A stretch of DNA of 64,000 nt from Azospirillum baldaniorum (GCF_003119195.2 NZ_CP022255.1:558001-622000); one strand, 5' to 3'. Shown: positions 1-8,623, counted from the stretch's first letter. A program made the numbers and translations. Notes: generated by a model from the letters alone, not told the origin.

Positions 1-1
1 G

Positions 2-130
2 CGCACGATGCTGCTGATTCCGCTGGCGGGTGCCTTGTGGATCGCCGCCTTCCTGACGTTCGCGCTGCTTCATGGGCGGAGGTCAGGCCGCTGGGCGAGC
101 GGGACCGTACGGCCGGCGACACCGGACTGA
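2..130 (+). CDS. 3' end of a membrane protein gene, possibly NnrS-like
   Basis: The frame is open from the left edge to a TGA at 128-130, giving 42 residues. The first half is a hydrophobic stretch (residues about 3-25, with ALWIAAFLTFALL), followed by a short basic, Pro-rich tail. The pattern of one last membrane helix ending near the C-terminus resembles the end of NnrS-type haem/copper membrane proteins. That assignment is a guess from a short piece; another polytopic membrane protein is equally possible. The gene converges on the TetR gene, whose stop lies 45 bp further right. Confidence 0.4.
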   Translation, partial: RTMLLIPLAGALWIAAFLTFALLHGRRSGRWASGTVRPATPD

Positions 131-175
131 GAGTCCGTCCGGAGAGGGAAACCGGCGCCCGGCTTGGGCAGGGTC

Positions 176-904
176 TCACGTGGCGTCGGTGGCTGGACCG
201 TCGAACTCCGCCATCGCCTTGTGCCACTGGTCCGACAGAGCTTTTGCCAAGCTGTCGGCGGTGGGGAACGACCGGCACAGCAGCGCGTCGCCATGGACGA
301 ACCGCTCGCGAAGGCTTTCGATCGTCATCGCGATCATCAATCTCAGCACGCCTTCGAATTTGCCGCGCTCGCCCTCGGTGAAGGGATGGCCGCGACGGCG
401 GGCGACCACCGCTATGATGCGCTCGACCCACTCGGAATTCATGCGTTCGCGCATGCGCAGCACCTCCGGGTCACGCGTGGCGAGTTCGGAGAACAGGCTG
501 TAGACGCCCGCGTTCGCCTCGTAAGCGCGGCAATAGACCGTGTTGGCGTCCAGGATCGCGTCGTAACTGCTCCTCGGCCCCCGGGTTGCGGAGCGCCGAT
601 ACGTCACATGCTCGAAGAACAGGGTGACGAGGACGGCCGCGCACTCGTCCATATCCTTGAAGTGGTTATAGAACGTGCCCCGGGACAACCCAGCTTCGTC
701 GAGCAGCGCCTCGACGGTCATCAGTTTTCCCGAAAACGTGCGAAGGTGGCGGGCGACGATCGAGAGCAGCATGTAGCGCGTCCGCTCCCGTTTCGGGCGC
801 GTCCGTTCCCGGCTCCACATCGCGAGCACGTCTTCAAAGAACAGCGGAGCGGAGCCTTCGCCGCACGCGGGCTCGCTTCCCGGTTCATCCACACCCTCCC
901 GCAT
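176..904 (-). CDS. TetR/AcrR-family transcriptional regulator
   Basis: The 242-residue protein has an N-terminal helix-turn-helix (about residues 45-90) with the TetR signature MTVEALLDEAGLSRGTFYNHF, then an all-helical ligand and dimerisation domain. The first 28 residues are poorly ordered, so a start at the ATG at 820 is possible; a GGTGAGG eight bases before 904 favours the longer form. It is divergent from a transporter and CoA-enzyme operon. A perfect 6-bp dyad lies inside that operon's predicted promoter, so autoregulation and repression of the operon, relieved by the transported substrate or its CoA ester, is the likely job. The ligand cannot be told from sequence. Confidence 0.85.
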   Translation of the reverse strand: MREGVDEPGSEPACGEGSAPLFFEDVLAMWSRERTRPKRERTRYMLLSIVARHLRTFSGKLMTVEALLDEAGLSRGTFYNHFKDMDECAAVLVTLFFEHVTYRRSATRGPRSSYDAILDANTVYCRAYEANAGVYSLFSELATRDPEVLRMRERMNSEWVERIIAVVARRRGHPFTEGERGKFEGVLRLMIAMTIESLRERFVHGDALLCRSFPTADSLAKALSDQWHKAMAEFDGPATDAT

Positions 905-972
905 CCTTGCGCCCTCACCCTTCGACCGAATCGGTCCTGACCATGAATGTTGGACAATCGCACTGTACCCTC

Positions 973-1001
973 TTGACGCGGTATGTTTTTATACATACTG
1001 T
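973..1001 (+). promoter_or_regulatory. Sigma-70-type promoter with embedded TetR operator dyad
   Basis: A -35-like TTGACG (973-978) and a -10-like TACTGT (996-1001) are separated by 17 bp. A perfect inverted repeat, GTATGT (981-986) and ACATAC (993-998) around a 6-bp AT spacer, fills the promoter. The predicted transcript start near 1008 rules out the in-frame ATG at 983 as start of the ATPase gene. Placement between the divergent TetR gene and its presumed target operon makes the dyad the best operator candidate. Confidence 0.6.
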
Positions 1002-1036
1002 CATTTTTATACAATGCGTCATCACTGGACAGGCCG

Positions 1037-2191
1037 ATGGTACCTACGATGGTGGACGTGAATAAACCTTCAAGTGGCACCTTGACCAGGGAGGCGAACC
1101 TGCAAACGAGGTCCACCGGCGCGACGATCGAGTTCCAATCCGTCAGGAAGGCCTATGGATCGGTAAAGGCGCTTCATGATTTCTCTTTGACGATTCGTCC
1201 CGGAGAGTTCCTGACGATCCTTGGATCGAGCGGGTCCGGCAAAACCACCGCGCTCAATGCACTTGCGGGCTTCTCCACGGCCGACTCGGGCGATATCCGC
1301 ATCGACGGGCGTTCAGTGATCGACGAGCCGCCGGAGCGGCGAAACCTGGGGATGGTGTTCCAGAACTACTCCCTGTTCCCTCACATGTCGGTGTTCGACA
1401 ACATCGCCTTCCCGCTGCGCATGCGCCGTATGCCGCGCCGGGACATCAAGGAGCGGGTGGAGCGGGTGCTGGAGATCGTGCGGCTCGGCCCGTTGGCCGG
1501 TCGCATGCCGCGCGACCTGTCCGGCGGGCAACAGCAGCGCGTCGCCTTCGCCCGGGCCATCGTGTTCGAGCCTCCGGTCCTGCTCATGGACGAACCGCTG
1601 GGCGCCCTCGATCTCAAACTGCGCGAGGCGCTTCAGTTCGAGATCAAGGAAATCCAGCACCAGCTCGGCTGCACCGTGGTCTATGTGACCCACGACCAGC
1701 GCGAGGCCCTGGCCATGTCGTCGCGCATCGTCGTGTTGCGCGACGGGCGGATCGAGCAGGTCGGCACGCCGTCCGAAATGTACGACGCGCCGCAAAGCCG
1801 CTTCGTCGCCGATTTCATCGGGCAGACCAACCTGCTTGCCGCCGACGTGGCGCAACCCGGATCGGTGGCCATACCCGAACTCGGCGTCACCTATCGGGAA
1901 AACGCATTCACGGCCCGTCCAGGCTCCTGGTACGCGAGCATTCGCCCCGAAAAGCTGCAACGCCGCCCGGCCGAAGGGCCGGACATCGCCGTGTCGGTCA
2001 CCATCCAGGAGGCCGTGTTCCTGGGCGACGTGATCGAGTACAGCGCCCGCACCGACCATGGTGCGCTCATCCACTTCCGGGAACAGAGACGCGACAGGGA
2101 TCGGATCCCGGAACGCGGAGAGACAGCGAACCTCGTTCTCCGCCCGTCCGACGTCGTCCTCGTTCCGGACCTCCCCAGAACCGGTCGATGA
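1037..2191 (+). CDS. ABC transporter ATP-binding protein, polyamine type (PotA-like)
   Basis: This cytoplasmic ATPase of 384 residues powers import through the two permeases encoded just downstream. Walker A is GSSGSGKTT, the Q-loop sits in VFQNYSLFPHM, the signature is LSGGQQQRV, Walker B is LLMDEPLGALD and the switch His is in VTHD. The C-terminal 100 residues form the TOBE-type domain usual in the Fe3+/spermidine/putrescine group. Start 1037 is preferred over 983, which lies upstream of the predicted transcript start; 1049 is also possible. It is first gene of an operon running to 8514 under likely TetR control. Confidence 0.9.
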   Translation: MVPTMVDVNKPSSGTLTREANLQTRSTGATIEFQSVRKAYGSVKALHDFSLTIRPGEFLTILGSSGSGKTTALNALAGFSTADSGDIRIDGRSVIDEPPERRNLGMVFQNYSLFPHMSVFDNIAFPLRMRRMPRRDIKERVERVLEIVRLGPLAGRMPRDLSGGQQQRVAFARAIVFEPPVLLMDEPLGALDLKLREALQFEIKEIQHQLGCTVVYVTHDQREALAMSSRIVVLRDGRIEQVGTPSEMYDAPQSRFVADFIGQTNLLAADVAQPGSVAIPELGVTYRENAFTARPGSWYASIRPEKLQRRPAEGPDIAVSVTIQEAVFLGDVIEYSARTDHGALIHFREQRRDRDRIPERGETANLVLRPSDVVLVPDLPRTGR

Positions 2192-2213
2192 AAAGCTGAA
2201 AGAGGAGCGTTCT

Positions 2214-3278
2214 ATGAACAAGCTGCTGTGGAGCCTCTCTCTCGGAGCGGCGCTCGTCGGCGCCGCTGGTGGTGCGGCGATGGCTCAATCCCGCGACAAG
2301 ACGGTCGTGATCGCGAATTACGGCGGCGCCTGGGCGGAGACGCTCAACCGCATCTGCATCCAGCCCTTCACCAAGGAGACGGGGATCACCGTCACGCAGG
2401 CCGCGACGGAGGATTCCCTCGCCCAGATCCGCGCCCAGCAGACCACCAGGAACATTCTGTGGGACATCGCGCCCACCGAGCGTTCCGGTCTGCCGGTGTC
2501 GCAGAAGAACGGTTGGCTGGAGCCCATCGACTGGTCGGTGGTCGATCCCGAAAACAAGCTGCCGCCGATCGCCCGCAAGACCCACGCGATCGGATCGGTG
2601 GCCTACTCCACCACCATCGGCGTGCGCACGGACAAGCTGCCGGAAGGCAAGACCTTCACCGGCTGGAAGGACTTCTGGGACGTCAAGCAGTTCCCCGGCC
2701 CCCGCACGCTGCGCAACTCCCCGGCGGAGAACCTGGAATTCGCGCTGATCGCCGACGGCGTGAAGCCGTCCGAGGTCTATGACGTGCTCCGTTCGCCGGA
2801 AGGCGTGGATCGCGCCTTCAAGAAGCTCGACGAGATCAAGCCGGCGATCACCGTATGGTGGACCAGCGGGCAGCAGCCGGTCCAGCTTCTGGCCAGCGGC
2901 GAAGTGTTCTACGCGACCGCCTTCAACGGCCGGATCCAGCAGTTGCAGAAGGACAAGCTCCCGGTCGCGCTGATCTGGAACGGCGGCTCGCTCGACGTCA
3001 GCTACTATTCGATCGTCAAGGGCGCCAACAACGCCGCCGCGGCCATGCAGTTCATGAAGTACTGCTGGAACGAGCCGCAGCGTCTGGCCGAGATCGCCCG
3101 CGCCATGCCCTACTCCAGCTTCAACCCCGACCTCTACAAGATCCTGTCGGCGGAGGAGGCCAGACAACTGCCGACCAGCCCGGAAAACATGGATGTGCAG
3201 TTCGCGCTGAACGCCGAGTTCTGGGCCGAAAACCTGCCGCGCATTCAGAAGCGGTGGGAAACTTGGCGTCTGCAATGA
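2214..3278 (+). CDS. ABC transporter substrate-binding protein, spermidine/putrescine type (PotD-like)
   Basis: A 354-residue periplasmic binding protein. Residues 1-25 are a Sec signal peptide ending near AMAQS. The mature start contains VIANYGGAWAETLNR, typical of the PotD/Fe3+-siderophore binding fold (SBP_bac family 6/8). The start at 2214 has AGAGGAG upstream; longer in-frame starts inside the ATPase gene are rejected because they would lose the signal peptide. The gene follows the ATPase by 22 bp and its stop overlaps the first permease start (ATGA). Ligand unknown: homologues bind polyamines, quaternary amines and other small organic cations or acids. The CoA-ligase downstream suggests the ligand carries a carboxylate. 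Confidence 0.88.
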   Translation: MNKLLWSLSLGAALVGAAGGAAMAQSRDKTVVIANYGGAWAETLNRICIQPFTKETGITVTQAATEDSLAQIRAQQTTRNILWDIAPTERSGLPVSQKNGWLEPIDWSVVDPENKLPPIARKTHAIGSVAYSTTIGVRTDKLPEGKTFTGWKDFWDVKQFPGPRTLRNSPAENLEFALIADGVKPSEVYDVLRSPEGVDRAFKKLDEIKPAITVWWTSGQQPVQLLASGEVFYATAFNGRIQQLQKDKLPVALIWNGGSLDVSYYSIVKGANNAAAAMQFMKYCWNEPQRLAEIARAMPYSSFNPDLYKILSAEEARQLPTSPENMDVQFALNAEFWAENLPRIQKRWETWRLQ

Positions 3279-4171
3279 GCGACGGCGTTTCCATGCCGCG
3301 TGATGGGATGGTGGCAGCGCGCCGACGGCGCGCGCCCCTCTCGTCCCTCTGGCTGCTCGCCCCGGCGGCCCTGCTGTTCCTCCTGGCCTTCCTCGTCCCG
3401 GTGGGCGAGGTCGCCCTGTGGAGCCTGCAGGGCGACGCCGGACTGACGGCGGAGCATTACCGGGAAGCGCTTGCCGAGGGCCCCTACCGCACCATCCTGT
3501 TCGGAACGCTCCAGCTCGCCGCCGGCGTGGCCTTCGCCTGCGTCCTGGCCGGCTATCCCGCCGCCTATTGTCTGGCGTCCTGCCCGCCGCGGCGCCGCAC
3601 GATGCTCCTCCTGCTCATTCTGACGCCGCTTTGGGTCAGCGTGCTGGTGCGGACCTTCGGCTGGATCGTCGTCCTGGGCCGCGAGGGATTGGTGAACTCC
3701 ATGCTGATCGGTGCGGGACTCATCGATGCGCCCCTCCAGATGCTCTACAGCCGAGGGGCCGTGTACATCGCGATGGTGCAGGTGCTTCTGCCGGTCGCCA
3801 TCCTGGTCATGTTCTCCAGCATGACGACCATCAACCGCTCCCTGCTGCTGGCGTCGCGCATCCTCGGCGCCACCCCGTGGCGTGGCTTCCTCCACGTCTT
3901 CCTGCCGCTGAGCGCCGGCGGCGCGGTCAACGCGTGGATGCTCACCTTCGTCCTGGCCCTTGGCTTCTTCATCACCCCGGCCCTGGTCGGCGGGCCGAAG
4001 GAAAACATGATCGCGAACATCATCGCGACGCAGATCACGGTGACCCTCGACTGGGGGCTGGGTTCGGCTCTCGGGATGGTGCTGCTGGTCGCCGGCTTCC
4101 TGATGGTGGGCGCCGTCGCCCTGCTCTTCCGGCGCGTCACCCGGCTGAGCGGCCATGGAGGGACGCGATGA
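3275..4171 (+). CDS. ABC transporter permease, PotB-like
   Basis: The 298-residue inner-membrane permease has about six hydrophobic segments, the first at residues 25-45. The EAA-type cytoplasmic loop lies near residues 195-215 (LLLASRILGATPWRGFLHVFLP), where it contacts the ATPase. The start overlaps the binding-protein stop in an ATGA, and its own stop overlaps the next permease the same way, so the genes are translationally coupled. It probably forms a heterodimer with the second permease in a PotABCD-type importer. Confidence 0.9.
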   Translation: MSDGVSMPRDGMVAARRRRAPLSSLWLLAPAALLFLLAFLVPVGEVALWSLQGDAGLTAEHYREALAEGPYRTILFGTLQLAAGVAFACVLAGYPAAYCLASCPPRRRTMLLLLILTPLWVSVLVRTFGWIVVLGREGLVNSMLIGAGLIDAPLQMLYSRGAVYIAMVQVLLPVAILVMFSSMTTINRSLLLASRILGATPWRGFLHVFLPLSAGGAVNAWMLTFVLALGFFITPALVGGPKENMIANIIATQITVTLDWGLGSALGMVLLVAGFLMVGAVALLFRRVTRLSGHGGTR

Positions 4172-4968
4172 AACGAACGCTGTGGGAACAGTCCGGACGC
4201 TACCTCCTGCCCGTCTATTTCGTCGGCGTCCTCCTCTATCTGCTGCTGCCGCTGTTGCTGGTGGTGCCGATGTCGGTCAGCGAGACCCGCTATCTCAAGT
4301 TCCCGCCGACCGGATTCACGCTGCACTGGTACGAGGACTTCTTCGCCACGCCCGGCTGGATCGAGGCGACGTGGCGCAGCCTGGTCATCGCAGCCGCCAG
4401 CGCGCTGCTCGCGACCGTCGTCGGCACGGCGGCGGCGCTCGTCCTGAGCCGCGACGGCCGAGCGGTGCGGATCGCGGGACCGATCTTCCTGGGTCCGCAG
4501 GTCGTGCCGGTCATCATTCTCGCCCTCGGCACGCTCCTCGTCTTCAGCCGCTTCGGCCTGTACGGCTCCATGGGCGGCATCGTGCTGGTGCACGCCGTCC
4601 TCGCGCTGCCCTTCGTCACGACGACGGTGTCGGGAGCGCTGCGCCAGACCGGCGACACGCTCGCCAGGGCCGCCCGGGTTCTGGGTGCCCGGCCGCACGA
4701 GGCCTTCTGGCACGTCACGCTGCCGACCATCCGGCCGGCGGTCATCTCGGCGGGCGTCTTCGCCTTCTTCATCTCCTTCGACGAACTGGTCATCGCCCTG
4801 TTCGTCATGGGCCGCAACGAAACCCTGCCGATGCGGATCTGGGCCGACATGCGCCACGACCTGACGCCGGTTGTCGCGGCGGTCGCGTCGCTGCTCATCC
4901 TGGCCACCTTTGCCGCGGTTTTCCTGAGCGACCGCATCCAGCGCCGCGCCGCACGGCGCGCGGGATAA
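4168..4968 (+). CDS. ABC transporter permease, PotC-like
   Basis: The 266-residue permease has a first membrane helix at about residues 13-35 and the EAA loop near 170-190 (LARAARVLGARPHEAFWHVTLP). Length and layout match PotC/YdcV permeases. Its ATG overlaps the stop of the PotB-like gene (ATGA). It completes a four-component importer: ATPase, binding protein and two permeases. Confidence 0.9.
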   Translation: MKRTLWEQSGRYLLPVYFVGVLLYLLLPLLLVVPMSVSETRYLKFPPTGFTLHWYEDFFATPGWIEATWRSLVIAAASALLATVVGTAAALVLSRDGRAVRIAGPIFLGPQVVPVIILALGTLLVFSRFGLYGSMGGIVLVHAVLALPFVTTTVSGALRQTGDTLARAARVLGARPHEAFWHVTLPTIRPAVISAGVFAFFISFDELVIALFVMGRNETLPMRIWADMRHDLTPVVAAVASLLILATFAAVFLSDRIQRRAARRAG

Positions 4969-4981
4969 CCGGTCGCGACAT

Positions 4982-5015
4982 ACCCCTCATCTACGGGCCA
5001 CCCCTCATCTATGGG
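4982..5015 (+). repeat. Tandem 18-bp repeat before the CoA-ligase gene
   Basis: ACCCCTCATCTACGGG (4982-4997) recurs as ACCCCTCATCTATGGG (5000-5015), 15 of 16 bases identical, with a period of 18 bp. The second copy ends in the GGGAAGAG that serves as ribosome binding site for the start at 5023. It is probably a small duplication; any regulatory role is unproven. Confidence 0.7.
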
Positions 5016-5022
5016 AAGAGTG

Positions 5023-6648
5023 ATGTTCGCAGATTTTCGCACGGAAGAGCCCGACGCTCTCGCCCGCCGTCTGGAAACGGCAACGCTTCCGGATTCGGTG
5101 TTCGACCTCCTGGCGCAAACCGCCGCCCGGCACCCGGACGCCCCGGCGTGGCGGTTCATCGACGACGGTGTCGAGCGGAGCTGGGGCGAGGTGCTGGCCA
5201 AGGTCGAAACCGCCGCCGCGGCTTTCGCCGCGCTCGGCATCGGCCCCGGCGTGCATGTCGCGGTCATGGCCTGGAACCGCGAGGAGTTTCCCATCGCGTG
5301 GCTGGCGTTGTCCCGCCTGCAGGCGGTGATGGTGCCGGTGAACGCCACCTACACCTCCCGCGAGGTCGAGTATGTGCTCAAGACCTCGCTCGCCGCCTTC
5401 CTCATCCTGGAGGCGGAGTTCCTGCCGCATCTCGACGCGCTTGAGACGGTGTCGCTTCCCCCGTCCAGCGTCATCGTCATCGGCGATGGGGCGCTGGGCG
5501 GGCATCGCCGCTGGCAGACGCTGATGGACGAGGCGCAGGGCCGCCGCGCACCGTCCACGCCCCGCTCCGCCGACGCGGTCCTCAATCTCCAGTACACGTC
5601 GGGCACCACCGGCTTCTCGAAAGCCTGCATGCTGACCAACGACTACTGGCTTTGCCTGGGCTGCAGCTCCACCGAGTTCTTCGCCACGGACCTGCGGCGC
5701 TTCTACGTGGGATCGAGCTTCTTCTACATGGTCGGGCAGAGGATCCTGCTGAACGCGATGGTGAGCGGCGGCTGCGCCTTCTTCCCGCGCAAGCCCGGCG
5801 CCAAGCGCTTCATGCTCGATGTCGCGCAGCTGGAGTGCGACTACTGCGCGCTCTTCGAAATGGTCTACAAGCAGCCGGCCCGGCCGTCGGATGCGCACAA
5901 CGCGCTCAAGCTGGCCACCATCTTCGCGTTTGGTCCGGAAAGCCACGCCGACTTCCAGCGCCGCTTCGACGTGTACGGGCAGGAGTTCTACGGCATGACC
6001 GAGATCGGCGGCGGCACCTACATGCCGGCGCACCGGATCGCCGAGATGACCGGCTCGGCCAGTTGCGGGGTGGTCGCCCCCTTCCGGGACGCGATGATCG
6101 CGGACGAGGACGGCAACCCCGTGCCGACGGGCGCGACCGGGGAGCTTTGCGTGCGTGGCCGCGGCCTGCTGAAGAGCTATTTCGGAAACGAGGAGGCGAC
6201 GGCGCAGGCGTTCCGCAAGGGCTGGTTCCGCACCGGCGATCTGGCCCGCGTGGACTCCTCCGGGTACCACTACATCCTGGGCCGGACCAAGGACATGGTC
6301 CGCCGCAGCGGCGAGAACATTTCGGCCCGCGAGGTCGAGGTGGTGCTGCGCACGCTCGACGGAATCCAGGACGCCGCGATCGTTCCGGTTCCCGACGATT
6401 ATCGCGGCGAGGAGATCAAGGCCTACATCCAGCTGGCGCCGGGGGTCGATCCCTCGACCTGCACGCCGGCGCGCATCGCCGATCACTGCGGGCGGCATCT
6501 CGCGGCCTTCAAGGTGCCCCGCTACTACGAGTATCGCGACTCCTTCCCCCTCACGGATTCGCAGCGTGTGCAGAAGAAGCATCTGCTGGCGGAGAAGCCC
6601 GACCTCCGCGTCGGCGCCTACGACTGGCAGGACAAGATCTGGCGCTGA
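5023..6648 (+). CDS. AMP-dependent acyl-CoA ligase (crotonobetaine/carnitine-CoA ligase-like)
   Basis: A 541-residue member of the ANL superfamily that would activate a carboxylate as acyl-AMP and then acyl-CoA. The AMP-binding loop is YTSGTTGFSK (near residue 193), the A5 motif is FYGMTEIGG and the A7/A8 region is GWFRTGDLARVDSSGYHYILGRTKDMVRR. The A10 segment reads TDSQRVQKKHL, where the usual catalytic Gly-Lys is Gln-Arg; a CaiC-like branch of the family has a similar ERVEK sequence. The start at 5023 has GGAAGAG close by; 5011 is in frame but lacks a ribosome site. Between the importer and a hydratase, it likely activates the imported substrate. Confidence 0.85.
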   Translation: MFADFRTEEPDALARRLETATLPDSVFDLLAQTAARHPDAPAWRFIDDGVERSWGEVLAKVETAAAAFAALGIGPGVHVAVMAWNREEFPIAWLALSRLQAVMVPVNATYTSREVEYVLKTSLAAFLILEAEFLPHLDALETVSLPPSSVIVIGDGALGGHRRWQTLMDEAQGRRAPSTPRSADAVLNLQYTSGTTGFSKACMLTNDYWLCLGCSSTEFFATDLRRFYVGSSFFYMVGQRILLNAMVSGGCAFFPRKPGAKRFMLDVAQLECDYCALFEMVYKQPARPSDAHNALKLATIFAFGPESHADFQRRFDVYGQEFYGMTEIGGGTYMPAHRIAEMTGSASCGVVAPFRDAMIADEDGNPVPTGATGELCVRGRGLLKSYFGNEEATAQAFRKGWFRTGDLARVDSSGYHYILGRTKDMVRRSGENISAREVEVVLRTLDGIQDAAIVPVPDDYRGEEIKAYIQLAPGVDPSTCTPARIADHCGRHLAAFKVPRYYEYRDSFPLTDSQRVQKKHLLAEKPDLRVGAYDWQDKIWR

Positions 6649-6706
6649 CGCCTGCACCCCGTCTTCCTGTGAAAAAAGCCAACCGGCCTCGAAGAGGACT
6701 TCTGAC

Positions 6707-7474
6707 ATGCCCGAGATTACCGCCCAGACCGAGGGCGCGATCCGCATCCTGACCATTTCCAACGAACCCAAGCGCAACGCGTTCGAAGGCACGATGGCCG
6801 CGGATTTCCTAGGCCACCTGAACGACGCGGACGGCGACGCCGCCGTGCGGGTGGTCGTGGTGACGGGCGCCGGCGACATCGCCTTCTCAAGCGGACACGA
6901 TCTGAACGAAATCGCCTCCGGCGCCCACGCGGCGACGAATCTGGGAGAGGCCCCGTTCCTGCGCCCGCGGGACATGACGAAGCCGGTCATCGCGGCCGTC
7001 AACGGGCACTGCTACGCGGCCGCGCTCATCCTCGCTTTGTCCTGCGACCTGCGTGTCGCGAGCGTCAACGCGACGTTCGGGTCGCCGGGCGCCCGCCTGG
7101 GCATGCTCCCGGAGGGTGGGCAGATCGGCCGGTTGCCACGCCTGATGTCGTCCGCACGCGCCTTGGAACTGATGCTGACGGCCAATCCCCTGCCCGCGGA
7201 CGAGGCCTACCGAACCGGCTTCGTCAACCGTCTGGCCGGACAGGGCGAGGCGTTGCAGGAAGCGCTCGTCCTGGCGCGTGCCATCGCCAAGAACGCGCCC
7301 TCGGTGGTGGCCGCGATCAAGGCCGGAGTGATCCTGGGGGAGCGCGAGGGGATCGACGCCGCCGGCGCCTATGAGGCGACGGTCGCCCGCCGGCTGGAAA
7401 AAGCGGCGGACGCCCGCGAAGGCGTCAGCGCCTTCCTGGAAAAGCGCGCCCCTGTGTTCCGTGGCGGCGCGTGA
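6707..7474 (+). CDS. Enoyl-CoA hydratase/isomerase family protein
   Basis: The 255-residue crotonase-fold protein has an oxyanion-hole region with SSGHDLNEI (about residues 63-72) and the second-glycine segment AAVNGHCYAAALILALSCDLRVA. The position of one usual catalytic Glu is in LGMLPEGGQIGRL. It probably hydrates a C-C double bond of a CoA thioester, CaiD/PaaF-like. GAAGAGGA lies eight bases before the ATG at 6707; longer in-frame starts fall inside the ligase gene. Its position between ligase and reductase fits a short beta-oxidation-like route. Confidence 0.87.
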   Translation: MPEITAQTEGAIRILTISNEPKRNAFEGTMAADFLGHLNDADGDAAVRVVVVTGAGDIAFSSGHDLNEIASGAHAATNLGEAPFLRPRDMTKPVIAAVNGHCYAAALILALSCDLRVASVNATFGSPGARLGMLPEGGQIGRLPRLMSSARALELMLTANPLPADEAYRTGFVNRLAGQGEALQEALVLARAIAKNAPSVVAAIKAGVILGEREGIDAAGAYEATVARRLEKAADAREGVSAFLEKRAPVFRGGA

Positions 7475-7518
7475 CGGTGCCCATCCGACATCGTCTTCAA
7501 CGAAGAGAAAGAACCACC

Positions 7519-8514
7519 ATGGCCGAGAACTTCACAGCCTTTGTCATCGAGGACGTCGACGGCAAGCCGAAGGGTGGCTTCACGACGCTGACGCTGGCCG
7601 ACCTGCCGGACAACGATGTGCTGGTCGAGGTCGCCTGCTCCACCCTCAATTACAAGGACGGACTTGCCGTTTCCGGCAAGGGCCGGATCGCCCGCAAGCT
7701 GCCGATGGTCGCCGGCATCGACCTCGCCGGCACCGTGGTCGAATCCCGCTCTCCCGCCTGGAAGCCCGGCGACAAGGTGGTCGCCAACGGCTGGGGCCTG
7801 TCGGAAACCCAGTGGGGCGGCTACACCCGCTTTCAGCGCCTAAAGGCGGAGTGGCTGACCCGTCTGCCGGACGCCTTCTCGTTCGAAGAGGCCATGGGCA
7901 TCGGCACCGCCGGCTACACCGCCGCGCTGTGCGTGGACGCGCTGGAGCGGTGGGGCGCGGTCCAGCCGGGCGGCAAGGAGGTTCTGGTCACCGGGGCGGC
8001 CGGCGGTGTCGGTTCGGTCGCGGTGGCGCTGCTCGCCAAGCGCGGTTACCCGGTGGTCGCCTCCACCGGCCGGCCCGAAACCCATGATTACCTGCGCAGT
8101 CTCGGTGCCAGCGGCTTCATCGACCGCGCCGCCCTTCTGGACAAGGGCGCCCCCTTGCAGAAGGAGCGCTGGGCCGGCGGCGTCGACTCGGTGGGCGGAC
8201 AGACGCTGGTCAACGCCCTGTCGCAGACGGTCTGGGGCGGTGCCATCGCCGCCTGCGGTTTAGCCGGCTCGTCCGATCTTCCGGGGTCGGTCCTGCCGCA
8301 CATCCTGCGCAACGTCGCGCTGCTGGGCGTCGATTCCGTCATGGCTCCGCAGGACCGCCGCGACGCCGCCTGGGCACGGCTGGCCCGCGACCTGGACCGG
8401 AACGCGCTGAAGACGATGTACGAGGTGCAGCCCTTCGACGCGCTGCCCGAACTGGCGACGAGGATTCTCGCCGGGAAGATCCGCGGCCGCGTCGTCGTCG
8501 ACGTGACCCGTTGA
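7519..8514 (+). CDS. MDR-family oxidoreductase, acrylyl-CoA reductase (AcuI/YhdH)-like
   Basis: A zinc-free medium-chain reductase of 331 residues. The N-terminal GroES-like domain contains STLNYKDGLAV and LPMVAGIDLAGTV; the Rossmann segment is VLVTGAAGGVGSVAVALLAKRGY, typical of NADPH use. Length and motifs match the YhdH/AcuI group, which reduces acryloyl-CoA to propionyl-CoA. Start 7519 follows GAAGAGAAAG; the longer start at 7471 overlaps the hydratase. As last operon gene it may remove a toxic acrylyl-CoA-like intermediate. The exact substrate is unproven. Confidence 0.85.
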   Translation: MAENFTAFVIEDVDGKPKGGFTTLTLADLPDNDVLVEVACSTLNYKDGLAVSGKGRIARKLPMVAGIDLAGTVVESRSPAWKPGDKVVANGWGLSETQWGGYTRFQRLKAEWLTRLPDAFSFEEAMGIGTAGYTAALCVDALERWGAVQPGGKEVLVTGAAGGVGSVAVALLAKRGYPVVASTGRPETHDYLRSLGASGFIDRAALLDKGAPLQKERWAGGVDSVGGQTLVNALSQTVWGGAIAACGLAGSSDLPGSVLPHILRNVALLGVDSVMAPQDRRDAAWARLARDLDRNALKTMYEVQPFDALPELATRILAGKIRGRVVVDVTR

Positions 8515-8537
8515 GGACGGTTCCGGCCCGTCCGGCA

Positions 8538-8577
8538 GCCCCGCCCGCTGCGGAACCTTGCGGTTCCGTGGCGGGGC
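8538..8577 (+). terminator. Strong hairpin after the CoA operon
   Basis: Outer arms GCCCCGCC (8538-8545) and GGCGGGGC (8570-8577) enclose a second perfect stem GGAACC-TTGC-GGTTCC (8552-8567). It lies 24 bp after the reductase stop. There is no T run, so it may be a Rho-assisted or mRNA-stabilising hairpin. Confidence 0.55.
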
Positions 8578-8623
8578 CGCCCTGAAACGACGTCGCCGGA
8601 GCCCCTTGCGCGACGGCGTCCCG

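Noticed and set aside
983..1036. Longer N-terminus for the PotA-like ATPase starting at ATG 983
   Set aside because: The ATG lies inside the predicted promoter and upstream of the expected transcript start, and there is no ribosome site.
5005..7002. 665-codon minus-strand frame opposite the CoA ligase
   Set aside because: Shadow frame in high-GC DNA; the sense strand encodes a full acyl-CoA ligase with all motifs.
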